Of a stretch of 64,000 nt of DNA, positions 55,501 through 64,000 are shown piece after piece. The stretch is from positions 4,678,781-4,742,780 of the forward strand of contig CM021323.1 in NCBI GenBank assembly GCA_010645155.1, in the 5' to 3' direction. The DNA is from Tigriopus japonicus (taxonomy: Eukaryota; Arthropoda; Copepoda; Harpacticoida; Harpacticidae). Below the pieces are notes generated by a model. The model had not been told where the DNA came from, made no database searches, and was given only the letters and a program-made list of their open reading frames with translations. The position numbers were made by a program, and so were the translations under genes. How positions within the stretch are numbered: position 1 is the first letter of the stretch; each line of letters begins with the position of its first letter.

Positions 55501-58500
55501 ACAACATACAAAAATTTCCAATACTAAGATAATTGAAGATACCACATTGAGGATAAATTGCTCCGTTTACTTCATTATGACTTTTAGTCAAAGAATAAAA
55601 GCTTCATAAAATTTATACTTTAACTTGACCAAAGCAACCGTTACGTTTGGATGCAAATTAAGTTACAGAAACTTCCAAGCCCTCTGGAATCGTCTTTCAC
55701 TTCTCTCATTTGCCTTTGTATTAAATTTTGTATTGAAATAATGGTCAAAACATAAAAAGAACAATAAACATGCGTGAATCATCGTCGATGAAACCTTTCC
55801 GAAATGCCTAAAGGCACATTTTTATGACGTTGAGATTATGTTTTAGAGTCTTATTTCCAACACAAGAAAAGGTGACGGAGGCAAGAATTACAACATATCA
55901 TTATTTTGAGGAGTCCATCCACTTGTTACGGCGTCTACTAGTAGTAGTAGTAGTAACTACTATCAACTTTATTGACCTGTCATTGTCTAGACTTGTGTCA
56001 TCTGCTTCCCACCAAACATGCCAGGAACAGCGACAGATTTCGTCGCTTTATTTTTATGTTCACACCACTTAAGTTAATAGGCAACTTCTCTCTCTTTTGT
56101 CTTCGAGCAATTAGGTATAGTGTAGCTTTAAGGGATTTACATGAATATTTCAACTTGTAAATTTAAGTGGAGACAAAGGGGTGTATTCTATGTTTAGAGA
56201 AATCTTTTGCACTAGAATCTTTCATCCTTTTTCATTAATTACTTAGCTTTCAAAGCAAATGGAAGTGACATTGTGCACACTACAGGACATTATAGTCGAC
56301 ATTTTTTGAAGCCTTAAATTTTGTTATTGGTCACTTGCAGACTTGTGATGCAATTGTATGTACAATATGCTCTTGTTCGGGCAAAATTGAAAAAAAAGTA
56401 AAATTTGAATGTCTCGAAAATTGCCTCGAGAAAAATGCCTGTAAAATCAAATCTAATTATGTTTGTTGGGTCTATTCAAGTTCCTTTTTGATACAATAAT
56501 CCGGACGCATAATAGTTTCATTTTTTGCATGAAAGAAAATTCTATAAATTTCGAAGATTGAGCAAATTCTGGAGTCTGACGCACAAATTTTAACTGATCC
56601 TTCTATGACAAAAATATCGAGGTTAATTTATTAGCTTTATTCTAGTCTGGGAATTGCTTTTCTTTTTGTCTTTTAAGTTTCCTTTGTGCAAACTGGTGAG
56701 CAATTTGTTTGACTCAGAACAATCAAAGCTTAATATAAGAATATTGTCCATCAACAGGAACTTCATTCTTTTTTCGAGAGTCATACTTTTATCAAAAGTC
56801 GTTTTGTAATGAATGTGTTTTTGTTCAGTGGCAAAACATTCTCAAATCAATAGGAATATTCATATTGAAGTTTTACAATAGTCAACAGAAGCCAAAGTAC
56901 TCATTGTTCTCTCTTCCCTCGAAAAATGGATCCATCCCACTTGAAAGGAATCGGATCACTCAATAACCAAAGCAAAGCTTGGAAATCAAATCTGCTCTAA
57001 TTAACCCTTACAAGCTCTCAAGTGTGCTAGAAGTATTGGTTACTGCAGAAGGAATGCGGGAAAGGTGTCAGAAGGTGTTCCAATGGAACAATAGTATCAC
57101 TCCATCTGTTCGGAAACTTGAGAAACCAAATGATGGAAGGGAACATACTTAACAACTCTATTCTTATGTTTCTTTTCTCAATCAACTCGAGTGCTTTCTT
57201 TCGGATCATTACATGATTTATTAACCGAGTGAATAGCTTTAGCAATATCACTTTCCAGGGAAACAAGGATTTTGGCACTGTTACAAAGTGAATGTGCGTT
57301 GTTGCACAAAGGTTGTTCCCTAAAGAACGACGAACAAAAACAATAAAGGTTGCCTGGGGAATAACCTTTGAGAAATATTTGCCACGAGAGAAAGTGAGTT
57401 AGGGGTTAAAATATGCTGCTATCCTTAAAATAACACGCGGTTTCTCAAGAAGGACACACAAATGCACGAATCTTCGTTGCACCGTTCATGAATATTTAGA
57501 CGCAAAATGAATTCATGAGTCAACGATGTGCACTTAATTAATAGCTCATATGTTTTGTCTGTACCAAAGCACGCTGCAAGCATGCTTCCATATTTGACTT
57601 CAAGGGTATTTTAAGCGTTTAAAAGCATTTCTAATGAAAATTTGGGTTAAAAATCCATTACAAAGAAGGTGTCATTAATATGGCGTTGTTTTAAAAGCCT
57701 GAAAACGTTAAAGAGACTCAAAACGAGCGGAAGTCAATTGATGAAGTATGCTTCAAGCATGCATCTCCAAACACAAAGCATATGACCTAATATGTCTTTA
57801 CTTTTCGAACGTGGCCAAGCATGGAAATTCGAAACGTTCCTTATGCATTTAATAACGAAATTGAAGCCATTTTTCATCCTCATCATCCCCAAGATGAATT
57901 CAAAGTGTCAGGCCTTTCGAAAAGAACTCGATTGAAAACTTTACTAACGAATTTCCAACAAAAAACTTGCTCGCATCGAGTGACTAGATTGCTTTAAACG
58001 ACAAATCTACGAACAAAGTTGAGCGTGGATTAGTTTCGCCCAAGTTTTGTGCTTTTCGTGTTTATTCCCGTGGTTGAACGGGGCCTGATTTTGGGCAGAC
58101 ACAATCCTCCTCTTTGATTTATGATGTGTTTGCCTGCTTTGTTCCAGACTTATGTACATCTTTCCAATGGGGAGCGGAAGAATTCGCAAAATTTGGCAAC
58201 CAAACTTTGCTTCATGTTTGAAATTCCTTACTTTGAAGCTTACGTATACAATAATTCGTTGCAGAAGCCCATGTGTTACTCGAACCTTCAACTCTACTTG
58301 TTTGATGTTACAGAACATAGTTCGGGTGACCTTGAAGCCTTTATAGACCAGCATCACTTGTTGGGAATCGGTTGCCTAAAAAGAGCGCCTCAGAGACAAA
58401 TGCACTTTTGGATCTATTAACTGATAGTCAACAATTCTGAGCGTTGTCTCGGATGAAATCGACCAGATTCCAAGTCGTTTCAACTGGAGTATCTTTTTGT

Positions 58501-61500
58501 GTTATATGCAGAGACAAACGAGGAGTCCTTTCCTGTATGAATATTCCCAAACTGATGGACTTGTTATGCAAGTAGGGAGAATAAATAAATATCGCTCCAA
58601 GTTTATTTGCCGACATGTTCCGTTGTGCCTGACTGAACAAGATTGAGCTCAACGGGAAACGGCCCATTTATTTCGGGCGAGGTCTCACAAGTCAAGAAAA
58701 TATCATCTAATGGGCCTTCTTTCTGATTTGTTCACCCAATGTCTGACTTTTATTGTGTTTAACATGACGGAGAGGAAACTTCATTTCCCATAAATATGGT
58801 ATCTAGGGACGTCCGACAATGAAAAGAGGGAACATTTAAACAAGTGAAGAATGAAAGCTGTCTGAAAAGGGAACATTTTCGGATATCGGAGAGGGGTTCC
58901 TTTTATTTCGTTCACAGGGACACGGACCACTTTGGATGTTCCTCACAACAACCAAACTCAAATGGTCACGATTTTTGCACAAAAGTTGGCGATTCAAAGG
59001 GCTCTCCCTTGTTTTGTTCTGTTCTTCAAGAAGTTGGACAGAACTTTTGTCAGAGCAACACACTAGTACCATAAAAGACTATCAATTATGGGAAAATGCG
59101 GACTTTCATATTTCATCAAGATTCAGTGGAGGTAAATGCATTGGATGAGTACACACTGGCCTGGCGGGCCCAAAAATTGCCTCCTTAACCAATGGTTAGC
59201 TTTTCCTTCTTCGTACAATATGTGCTTAACACGTTCCCTTTTCGAATCCAAAGAGGAAAGGACCTAGCATCTTCTTTGTTCCACCGTTGTCTTAGTGCAA
59301 ATACAAACGACATTTCGCACTCCGTAGGGAAAAACTGTTCAATAGTGTTCCACGTTCCGAGCACATTAACATTCCCACATCCAATTCGCAACAACTTTCT
59401 TTCACCCAAGGCCTCTAGATAGTTCCCCGAGCCAACAAAACCGGCCTCGAATTCTATCGAAGGCCCAAGATGTGCTCTAAACGCTTGCCAAACCTACTAC
59501 AATCTACTGTAACGACCCATTGCCAACCCATTTGTGCCAGAAAAATGGACCACCTGAGAATGACAACCAACAAGGAGGCTTCAACGGAGTCTTACCGCAG
59601 AAAAAGATGCCGAGAACTACACCAATGACCACAGTGGAAGCGGCGATCGCGATGCCAAAGGCCATCTTGCCTTGAAGAGCGACAGCCAGAATGCCAGATA
59701 ATATACATCCAAAGGCCGACAAAGTTCTGGTCGAGACTTGACGTTGAGCTTCAGCTGTGGGTGTTGAGGTCGATGTGATGTGTTCATTCGTTGCTTCGGA
59801 AGCCAAACAGGCCGATGTCTGGAAGAGTTAAGAGCATATTTGATTCTAAATAAGTGTACTCAAGCATTCACTGGATCGGTTCAATTCGGCCTTGAAAAAC
59901 GTTTGGTATAGATTGCACGCTTGAGAACGACCTTGAATAGAGAGGAGTGGAATGATACCGTTTGATTAAGGGTTTGTTGCAAATCCTGACATATTCCAAT
60001 TATGTCTTAAAAAGGGTTAAGATCTAACCGTTGCCATACATCCTCCTGAAAAAGAACCATTAATATCCTCCAACTTTCGCACAATCTTGGAAAAAGTTTC
60101 CTGTAATTCTGAGTCTCTTTTTGTCCCTCTCATATCAGTTGGGTTGTGCGTGAGTGAGTGCGTGTGTATGCAAAGGCTCATTTGTGTGGGAATGTTCCAG
60201 ATTCAGTGGGGACAAACATGAGATTCTACTTAACTCTCAGCCCTAAGAGTCGTGTTCTTTGGAACACCGAGATTCCCATTATATGGCGGTACAATGGAAA
60301 AAGAAACATTAAATACTAGTGCCAAGAGGTAATAACGTCGCATTTCCTTTGTCTCCATGGAACAATATTTTCCGGAGACGGATATCGACGAATAGCCAAA
60401 ACTCGTTGCTTTTGGTCATAGATCATCCTTCATTACAAGCTTGCGCAAAGTAGTACCATACATGTGTGTCTGGAGATGACAAATCATCTTTGATAAACGA
60501 TGACTACCCATTCCAAATTTGTGAGGCAACCATCTGGAAAAAGCTTTGCTTTGCCAGTGTTTGAGTTATTCTAATGCAAGAAGACTCATTGTGAGCGAAG
60601 GCGAGAAGTTTTCAGACACGAGGAATTAAATTGGACTACTTCCGTTTGTTGGAGCCTCTTTTCAATCTGGAAAGTTCTGTTGTAGTTTCAGCTTTCTAAT
60701 TTAAACGAAAATTAATCATTTTGGCTGAATCGAACCAAGAGCAAGCGGCAACATTAATGAAGTTGCCTCGTGATGAAGAAGTTTGTTTTTCCAGCTTTAG
60801 TCAGCCAAGAGACAGCCAAAACATGGACTGAAAGGGCCAAATGATGCATGCCACTCATTAGAATTCAAATTAGGGCCTTTTGGCCCTTCAGCTCTTTCTG
60901 AAGGTCGTTAAGCAACTAGAAAAAGGGCCCAAATAGATGTGACAATGTGGACCAATAAAATTGGGGCGATCGAGGCCTCGGGACATTGAGAATGTGCAAA
61001 GTGAGCACGACCTTAACGGCCTTTGACAGCCAACAGGAGAAACAGGCCATGTGCAATCTTTGTGCAAGGTCATTTCCGATCAATTATACCCATTTGCTTC
61101 CAGTATTTGCTACCATTGTGCAAAGTTGGGTGTTGAATTGTGAAGCGTTACACTGCTGTTCTAAACATTCTTGATTTCATTTTGCGATTATGCCACGCAT
61201 ATTTTCTTGAAAAATGATGACGATACCTTCGAAAATAGACTTTTTTAAACTAATCCTTTACAGGAGTTGACTTTCTGCCTAACGATGTCCATCTCGGCTT
61301 GTCTTAGTTAAAGACTAATATTTCGACATCGAGCAAGCGAGTGAGTTCTATTTACCTTGGTCAAACTGCTCCAAAAAGTTCCCGTGATGAAATTGAATCC
61401 CGTGGAAATGAGAGACAGGACCAAAGCAAACAAAGCAGCGAAGAACAAGCCCGAGAAACCGGGAATGTTGGGACTAATCCTGAAAGGGAGGAAAAAGATA

Positions 61501-63545
61501 CTTGGTTTCAATATCCAAGCTCAACGGACGAGCAAGTATTGGCTTTTGGCCCCGAAAACAAAGAGCCTTCAAGTTCAAGGCCCAAAGGCAGGCTGACATT
61601 GAGATTGAGGATTCAAGACCGAAAGTGGTCCAATTTGTACGGAAGCTCGACCAGATGCGAGTGTGTACGTACTGCCAAAAGTCAAAAATCAATGAACGAC
61701 ACCGATAGATTTACCTTTGAGTGATCATGCGGGTGAATATTTGATCTGGCCATTGGAAGCTCTGTTCGTTGGGTGAGCATTTTGGAGGGAAGTAGCTCAG
61801 GGAGATCAAGCCCAGCATCACGCAGATCACCAGGATGAGAATGGCCACGGGCAGATTGAGCAGGACCAAGGGCAAAGCCCCTCTTGAGGAATGCATTTTG
61901 GCGTACCGATCATCTGCAAAGAGAACACCAACCGATAGCGGTTGTATTACATGGAAGAACCAGTATGACGGAGAACGAACGAGGACGGAAGATGACATGA
62001 ATTATTCATGACACACCTCACGTGGAACACGCAATATTCACATCGACAGATCGAAGCGAATGCCTCACTCAGAGTAGAAACTAAGCGAGTGAGGGGACAA
62101 GTTGAAATTTGTGATCCACCCAATATTTGACGGATCCTCTTCCAACAGAGTGTTCGTATAACTTACTCTCAACTTTCCTTTTCAATCCGGATTGTTTCTG
62201 CATGGTGAGGGTTCCATTTATTCAGACGTTGATCAACGAGGAAGCTCATTCAAAAGATGGCAGCTAGTTTCCGTTTTTCGATTCAAACCAACGGAACAAC
62301 ATGTTATTTGTTGAAAAGATTTACATCCCATCCTATGGTCGTTTAACGTTGATACAAAGGGTGCAAATTAGCAACAGAAAGGATCCGCAAAGAGCTTCAA
62401 GCAATGAGGAAAACTGATACAAGCAATCTCATTTGGCCTTGAGAATTCTGTCGTCTCCGTTTAATGTTTTCAATTGCACCTTCCAAAGCCACAAAAGCTG
62501 TACATGACATTTGGAAAGGAGTAAATTAGATTTAATACCTTGGAAGTCCACTTCTCTGGGCCAGTCTTTACCACAGTTTCCATAATGTACTCCACCCTCG
62601 CCCTCCCCTTTCCACTCCCCATTTTCCCCCTGAGGGAATTGCACTATGCTAATCAGATAATGGTAAGTTTCAGAAATGACCTTGAATTATGGAAGCTATC
62701 GTTGGTGAGCTCAAATTTGTGAGTTCATTGGAACGACCAAATTCATGGTTTCCAACCGACTTGGGTGGATCCAAAAGGAGCACACAACATCAATAACCAC
62801 GAAATGGGGGAAAGTTGAACACAAGTTCCAAGCGGTTCTTACCTGAGCTATAAAAGATCCCGAAAAGCAGCAGCCAAACCACGAGCTGACTAGAAAACAC
62901 GCTCTGGATCGTGTCTATCGATTCGGGGTTGATGTCAAATTCTTGGGCTACCCCAATCACAGTAGAGATACCTTTATGTTCCACTAAACCAAATACGAGA
63001 ACCACGGTGAAGCTAAGAAAAATCAACGTGGCTAAGATGAAGTCTGTGAGTAGAACGTGACTCTTTCCTGAAAAGAAAACAGGGAACACTGAACTTTCCA
63101 TGTTCCTTCAAAAGCGTTTACTTTCGACCACTTCTTACCTTCTATGACGACGAAAACGGTGCAAATCAGGACCACGAGCATCAAAGACATCGAGTGTTTC
63201 AAACCAATTAGTTGGACAAATATCAAACTCAGACTGTAGATGGCACATGCCTGAAGTGAGAAAACACCATCAATCGTCGGACTCGCCATGACCTTCGAAA
63301 AAAAAGTTGCAAACTTACAGCAAATATGACCCATAGAATGGCTAGAAGCGTCATGGTCAAGAATAGCACACTTCGAGATTCGAATCTCAGTCGGAGGTAG
63401 TCTTTCCAATCTGCAAATGGAGCTTCTTGGGCCGAGAACACGGGAAGATAGATCAGCACTACCACACAAAGGGCCACACTCACAGCCGGAAGGCCCCCCA
63501 AAACCACCCCAAACGCACCACGGAAATAGATTTGGGACGGAAGGC
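43563..63545 (-). CDS. SLC5-family sodium/solute symporter-like protein, 5' end missing, 11 exons visible
   Basis: Exons, high to low: 63545-63319, 63250-63139, 63067-62843, 61913-61715, 61479-61356, 59818-59596, 53979-53784, 49597-49402, 48329-47969, 45099-44883 and 44343-43563. All are GT-AG with agreeing phases, giving 952 aa with the N-terminus off the window. The membrane core matches SMCT/SMVT-type transporters: LPSQIYFRGAFGVVLGG, YLPVF...YLRLRF, IPGFSGLFFAALFALVLSLI then STGFNFITGTFW (TM8, sodium-site Ser/Thr) and LFVPYVSARGAVVGSL. The segment usually reading CTFYTTLGGMKAVVWTD is CTVFVVIEGKSHVLLTD, so it is divergent. After TM12 come GCFGNLTLQ (an N-glycosylation site) and a ~170-aa Gly/Pro/Ser/Thr-rich loop, then the last helix (LFQISYHYYGIISFASMVVL) and a ~330-aa Ser/Arg-rich tail. 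The family couples Na+ to uptake of monocarboxylates, iodide or vitamins. The substrate here is unknown. Confidence 0.8.
45453..45470. repeat. (GA)n microsatellite
   Basis: GAGAGAGAGAGAGAG followed by purine-rich GGAAGAGGAAGACGAA. It is intronic to the SLC5-like gene. Confidence 0.8.
46480..46618 (+). repeat. Probable non-LTR retrotransposon 3' end with (TTAC)n tail
   Basis: GTCCTTATGAAATAAATTAC leads directly into TTACTTACTTACTTAC (46602-46618). The layout, with AATAAA-like text immediately before a short tetranucleotide run, is the same as at 26860-26899. No coding remnant is preserved upstream. Just beyond the tail, GATCGAACTTGGG resembles a reversed pol III B box. Confidence 0.4.
49598..53783 (-). 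other. 4.2 kb intron of the SLC5-like gene
   Basis: No transposon or gene is recognised. Minus-strand ORFs at 50521-50745, 50780-51028 and 53179-53437 are protein-like in places (for example VFKAIFSGSLPYLGLVHVLQ) but have no phase-compatible splice sites that I could find, and the exon-to-exon join across them is already in frame. Confidence 0.45.
54931..55004 (-). repeat. tRNA-like (SINE head?) sequence
   Basis: The minus strand has TGGCTTATCACTTGG (A-box-like), then GAGGGTTCGAACCC (B box) about 30 nt on. There is no acceptor stem, so this is not a tRNA gene. A tRNA-derived SINE remnant is possible. It shares the GGGTTCGAACCC core with 9653-9730. Confidence 0.3.
55936..55955. repeat. (TAG)n microsatellite
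   Basis: CTAGTAGTAGTAGTAGTAA at 55938 onward. It is a short trinucleotide run in an intron of the SLC5-like gene. Confidence 0.75.
57566..57786. repeat. Dispersed repeat, copy 2 (partner at 6095-6262)
   Basis: This is the longer copy of the repeat described at 6095-6262. Its two ends carry AAGCATGCTTC and CTTCAAGCATGC, which partly complement each other, so the family could be a MITE with short inverted ends. It is non-coding. Confidence 0.55.
59819..61355 (-). other. 1.5 kb intron of the SLC5-like gene
   Basis: It joins SLTK to TSACLASEA in phase 0. It contains a GTGTGTGCGTGTGT-like run near 60145-60175. No ORF or repeat is recognised. Confidence 0.5.
61914..62842 (-). other. 0.9 kb intron of the SLC5-like gene
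   Basis: It joins FYSS to DRYAKM in phase 1. The 71-codon minus ORF at 62429-62644 (Gly/Glu-rich) is not flanked by usable splice sites. Nothing else is recognised. Confidence 0.5.
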
Positions 63546-64000
63546 CTGAAATGAAGTGGAAAACACGCAACTTGAGCATCATCGCCCAACTTCAAAGGAG
63601 TCTTCTTCAAGAGAATTACAGGGAGGCTCAAAACAATTCCAAGGATCACGGGTAAGTTTTTGAAGTGCTTCAAGTAACTTTGGATTGTTACTCTAAAGAA
63701 ATATGCCCTTTTAAAAGTTTTCTCCACATTAAAAATACGTTAAAGTCCACCTTTACAGACCAAAGTTTTTAAGGCCCCTGTCAATCGTGGGACTTGGATG
63801 GAATAAGACGAATCAATAGACATGAATGGGTGGAACAAAGACTTTCTGTTCCGTCTCTTCCACCGCGATCAATGGTCTACTTGGGAATCAAGCTCTTCCA
63901 TCAATCTTGTATTGATCTCTTTTAATGGTGCTTCCCGATCTCAGGAAGAGAAATGAGTGCATTGTCAGATGCACTCTTCCAATAATCCGGGCAGTCTTCT
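63546..64000 (-). other. Upstream intron of the SLC5-like gene (window edge)
   Basis: Upstream of the acceptor CATTTCAG at 63546-63553 I find no helix-rich exon. The missing ~60-100 N-terminal residues (start codon, TM1 and part of TM2) should lie beyond the right edge. Confidence 0.5.

Larger units (their letters stand above)
53980..59595 (-). other. 5.6 kb intron of the SLC5-like gene
   Basis: It contains a tRNA-like B-box sequence (54931-55004), a TAG trinucleotide run (55936-55955) and the second copy of a dispersed repeat (57566-57786). A 99-codon plus-strand ORF at 58121-58420 has no recognisable domain. Confidence 0.5.

Noticed and set aside
58121..58420. 99-codon plus-strand ORF
   Set aside because: No domain recognised; the opposite strand has an equally long ORF, as expected from chance low stop density.
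1..64000. CRISPR arrays, bacterial operons, prophage, rRNA
   Set aside because: No regularly spaced direct repeats, no bacterial-type gene clusters and no rRNA-like sequence. Intron structure shows the DNA is eukaryotic throughout.

Overview
The window is animal nuclear DNA. Genes are split by GT-AG introns, intergenic space is AT-rich and full of decayed transposons, and the proteins are metazoan. A FMRFamide-type peptide GPCR, a slgA-like proline dehydrogenase, compact introns and DD37D (maT) mariner relics suggest an arthropod, quite possibly a copepod crustacean. The species call is inference. There is no CRISPR array, rRNA or bacterial operon.

Layout. 1-533: tail of a dead Gypsy-type retrotransposon. 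4139-15957 (+): two-exon peptide GPCR whose 10.5 kb intron carries a dead maT mariner, a 279-bp MITE, a perfect hairpin and a tRNA-like sequence. 15958-24130: gene-free and transposon-rich. It holds a mariner scrap and a minus-strand non-LTR reverse transcriptase broken by three insertions: one 1,087-bp element with long inverted arms and two copies of a short foldback element. 24131-30823 (-): a packed three-gene cluster in transcription order POLR3K, YRDC and an unrecognised 221-aa protein. The first junction is 18 nt and the second is an ATGA overlap. A 313-bp hAT-type MITE with an exact 8-bp target duplication lies 97 bp upstream of the POLR3K start. 35005-42327 (+): mitochondrial proline dehydrogenase in 12 exons, with a possible divergent gene at 34376-34852 (-). 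43563 to beyond 64000 (-): eleven exons of a divergent SLC5-family sodium/solute symporter, 5' end off the window, with a long Gly/Thr/Pro/Ser-rich loop insertion and a ~330-aa tail carrying seven R-R-x-S motifs.

Multi-exon models were built by hand. Each junction has GT and AG dinucleotides and matching phases, and each model stays open from end to end. Exon ends may be off by a base or two, and UTRs and promoters cannot be placed.

The genes do not form one pathway. POLR3K (RNA polymerase III subunit) and YRDC (first enzyme of tRNA t6A synthesis) both serve tRNA biogenesis, so their adjacency may be meaningful. PRODH burns proline in mitochondria, and the SLC5 relative may import a small organic anion or vitamin. 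The most notable observations are the overlapping three-gene cluster, the long-armed element with a 2-bp AT duplication whose removal repairs a reading frame, and the remodelled SLC5 transporter.
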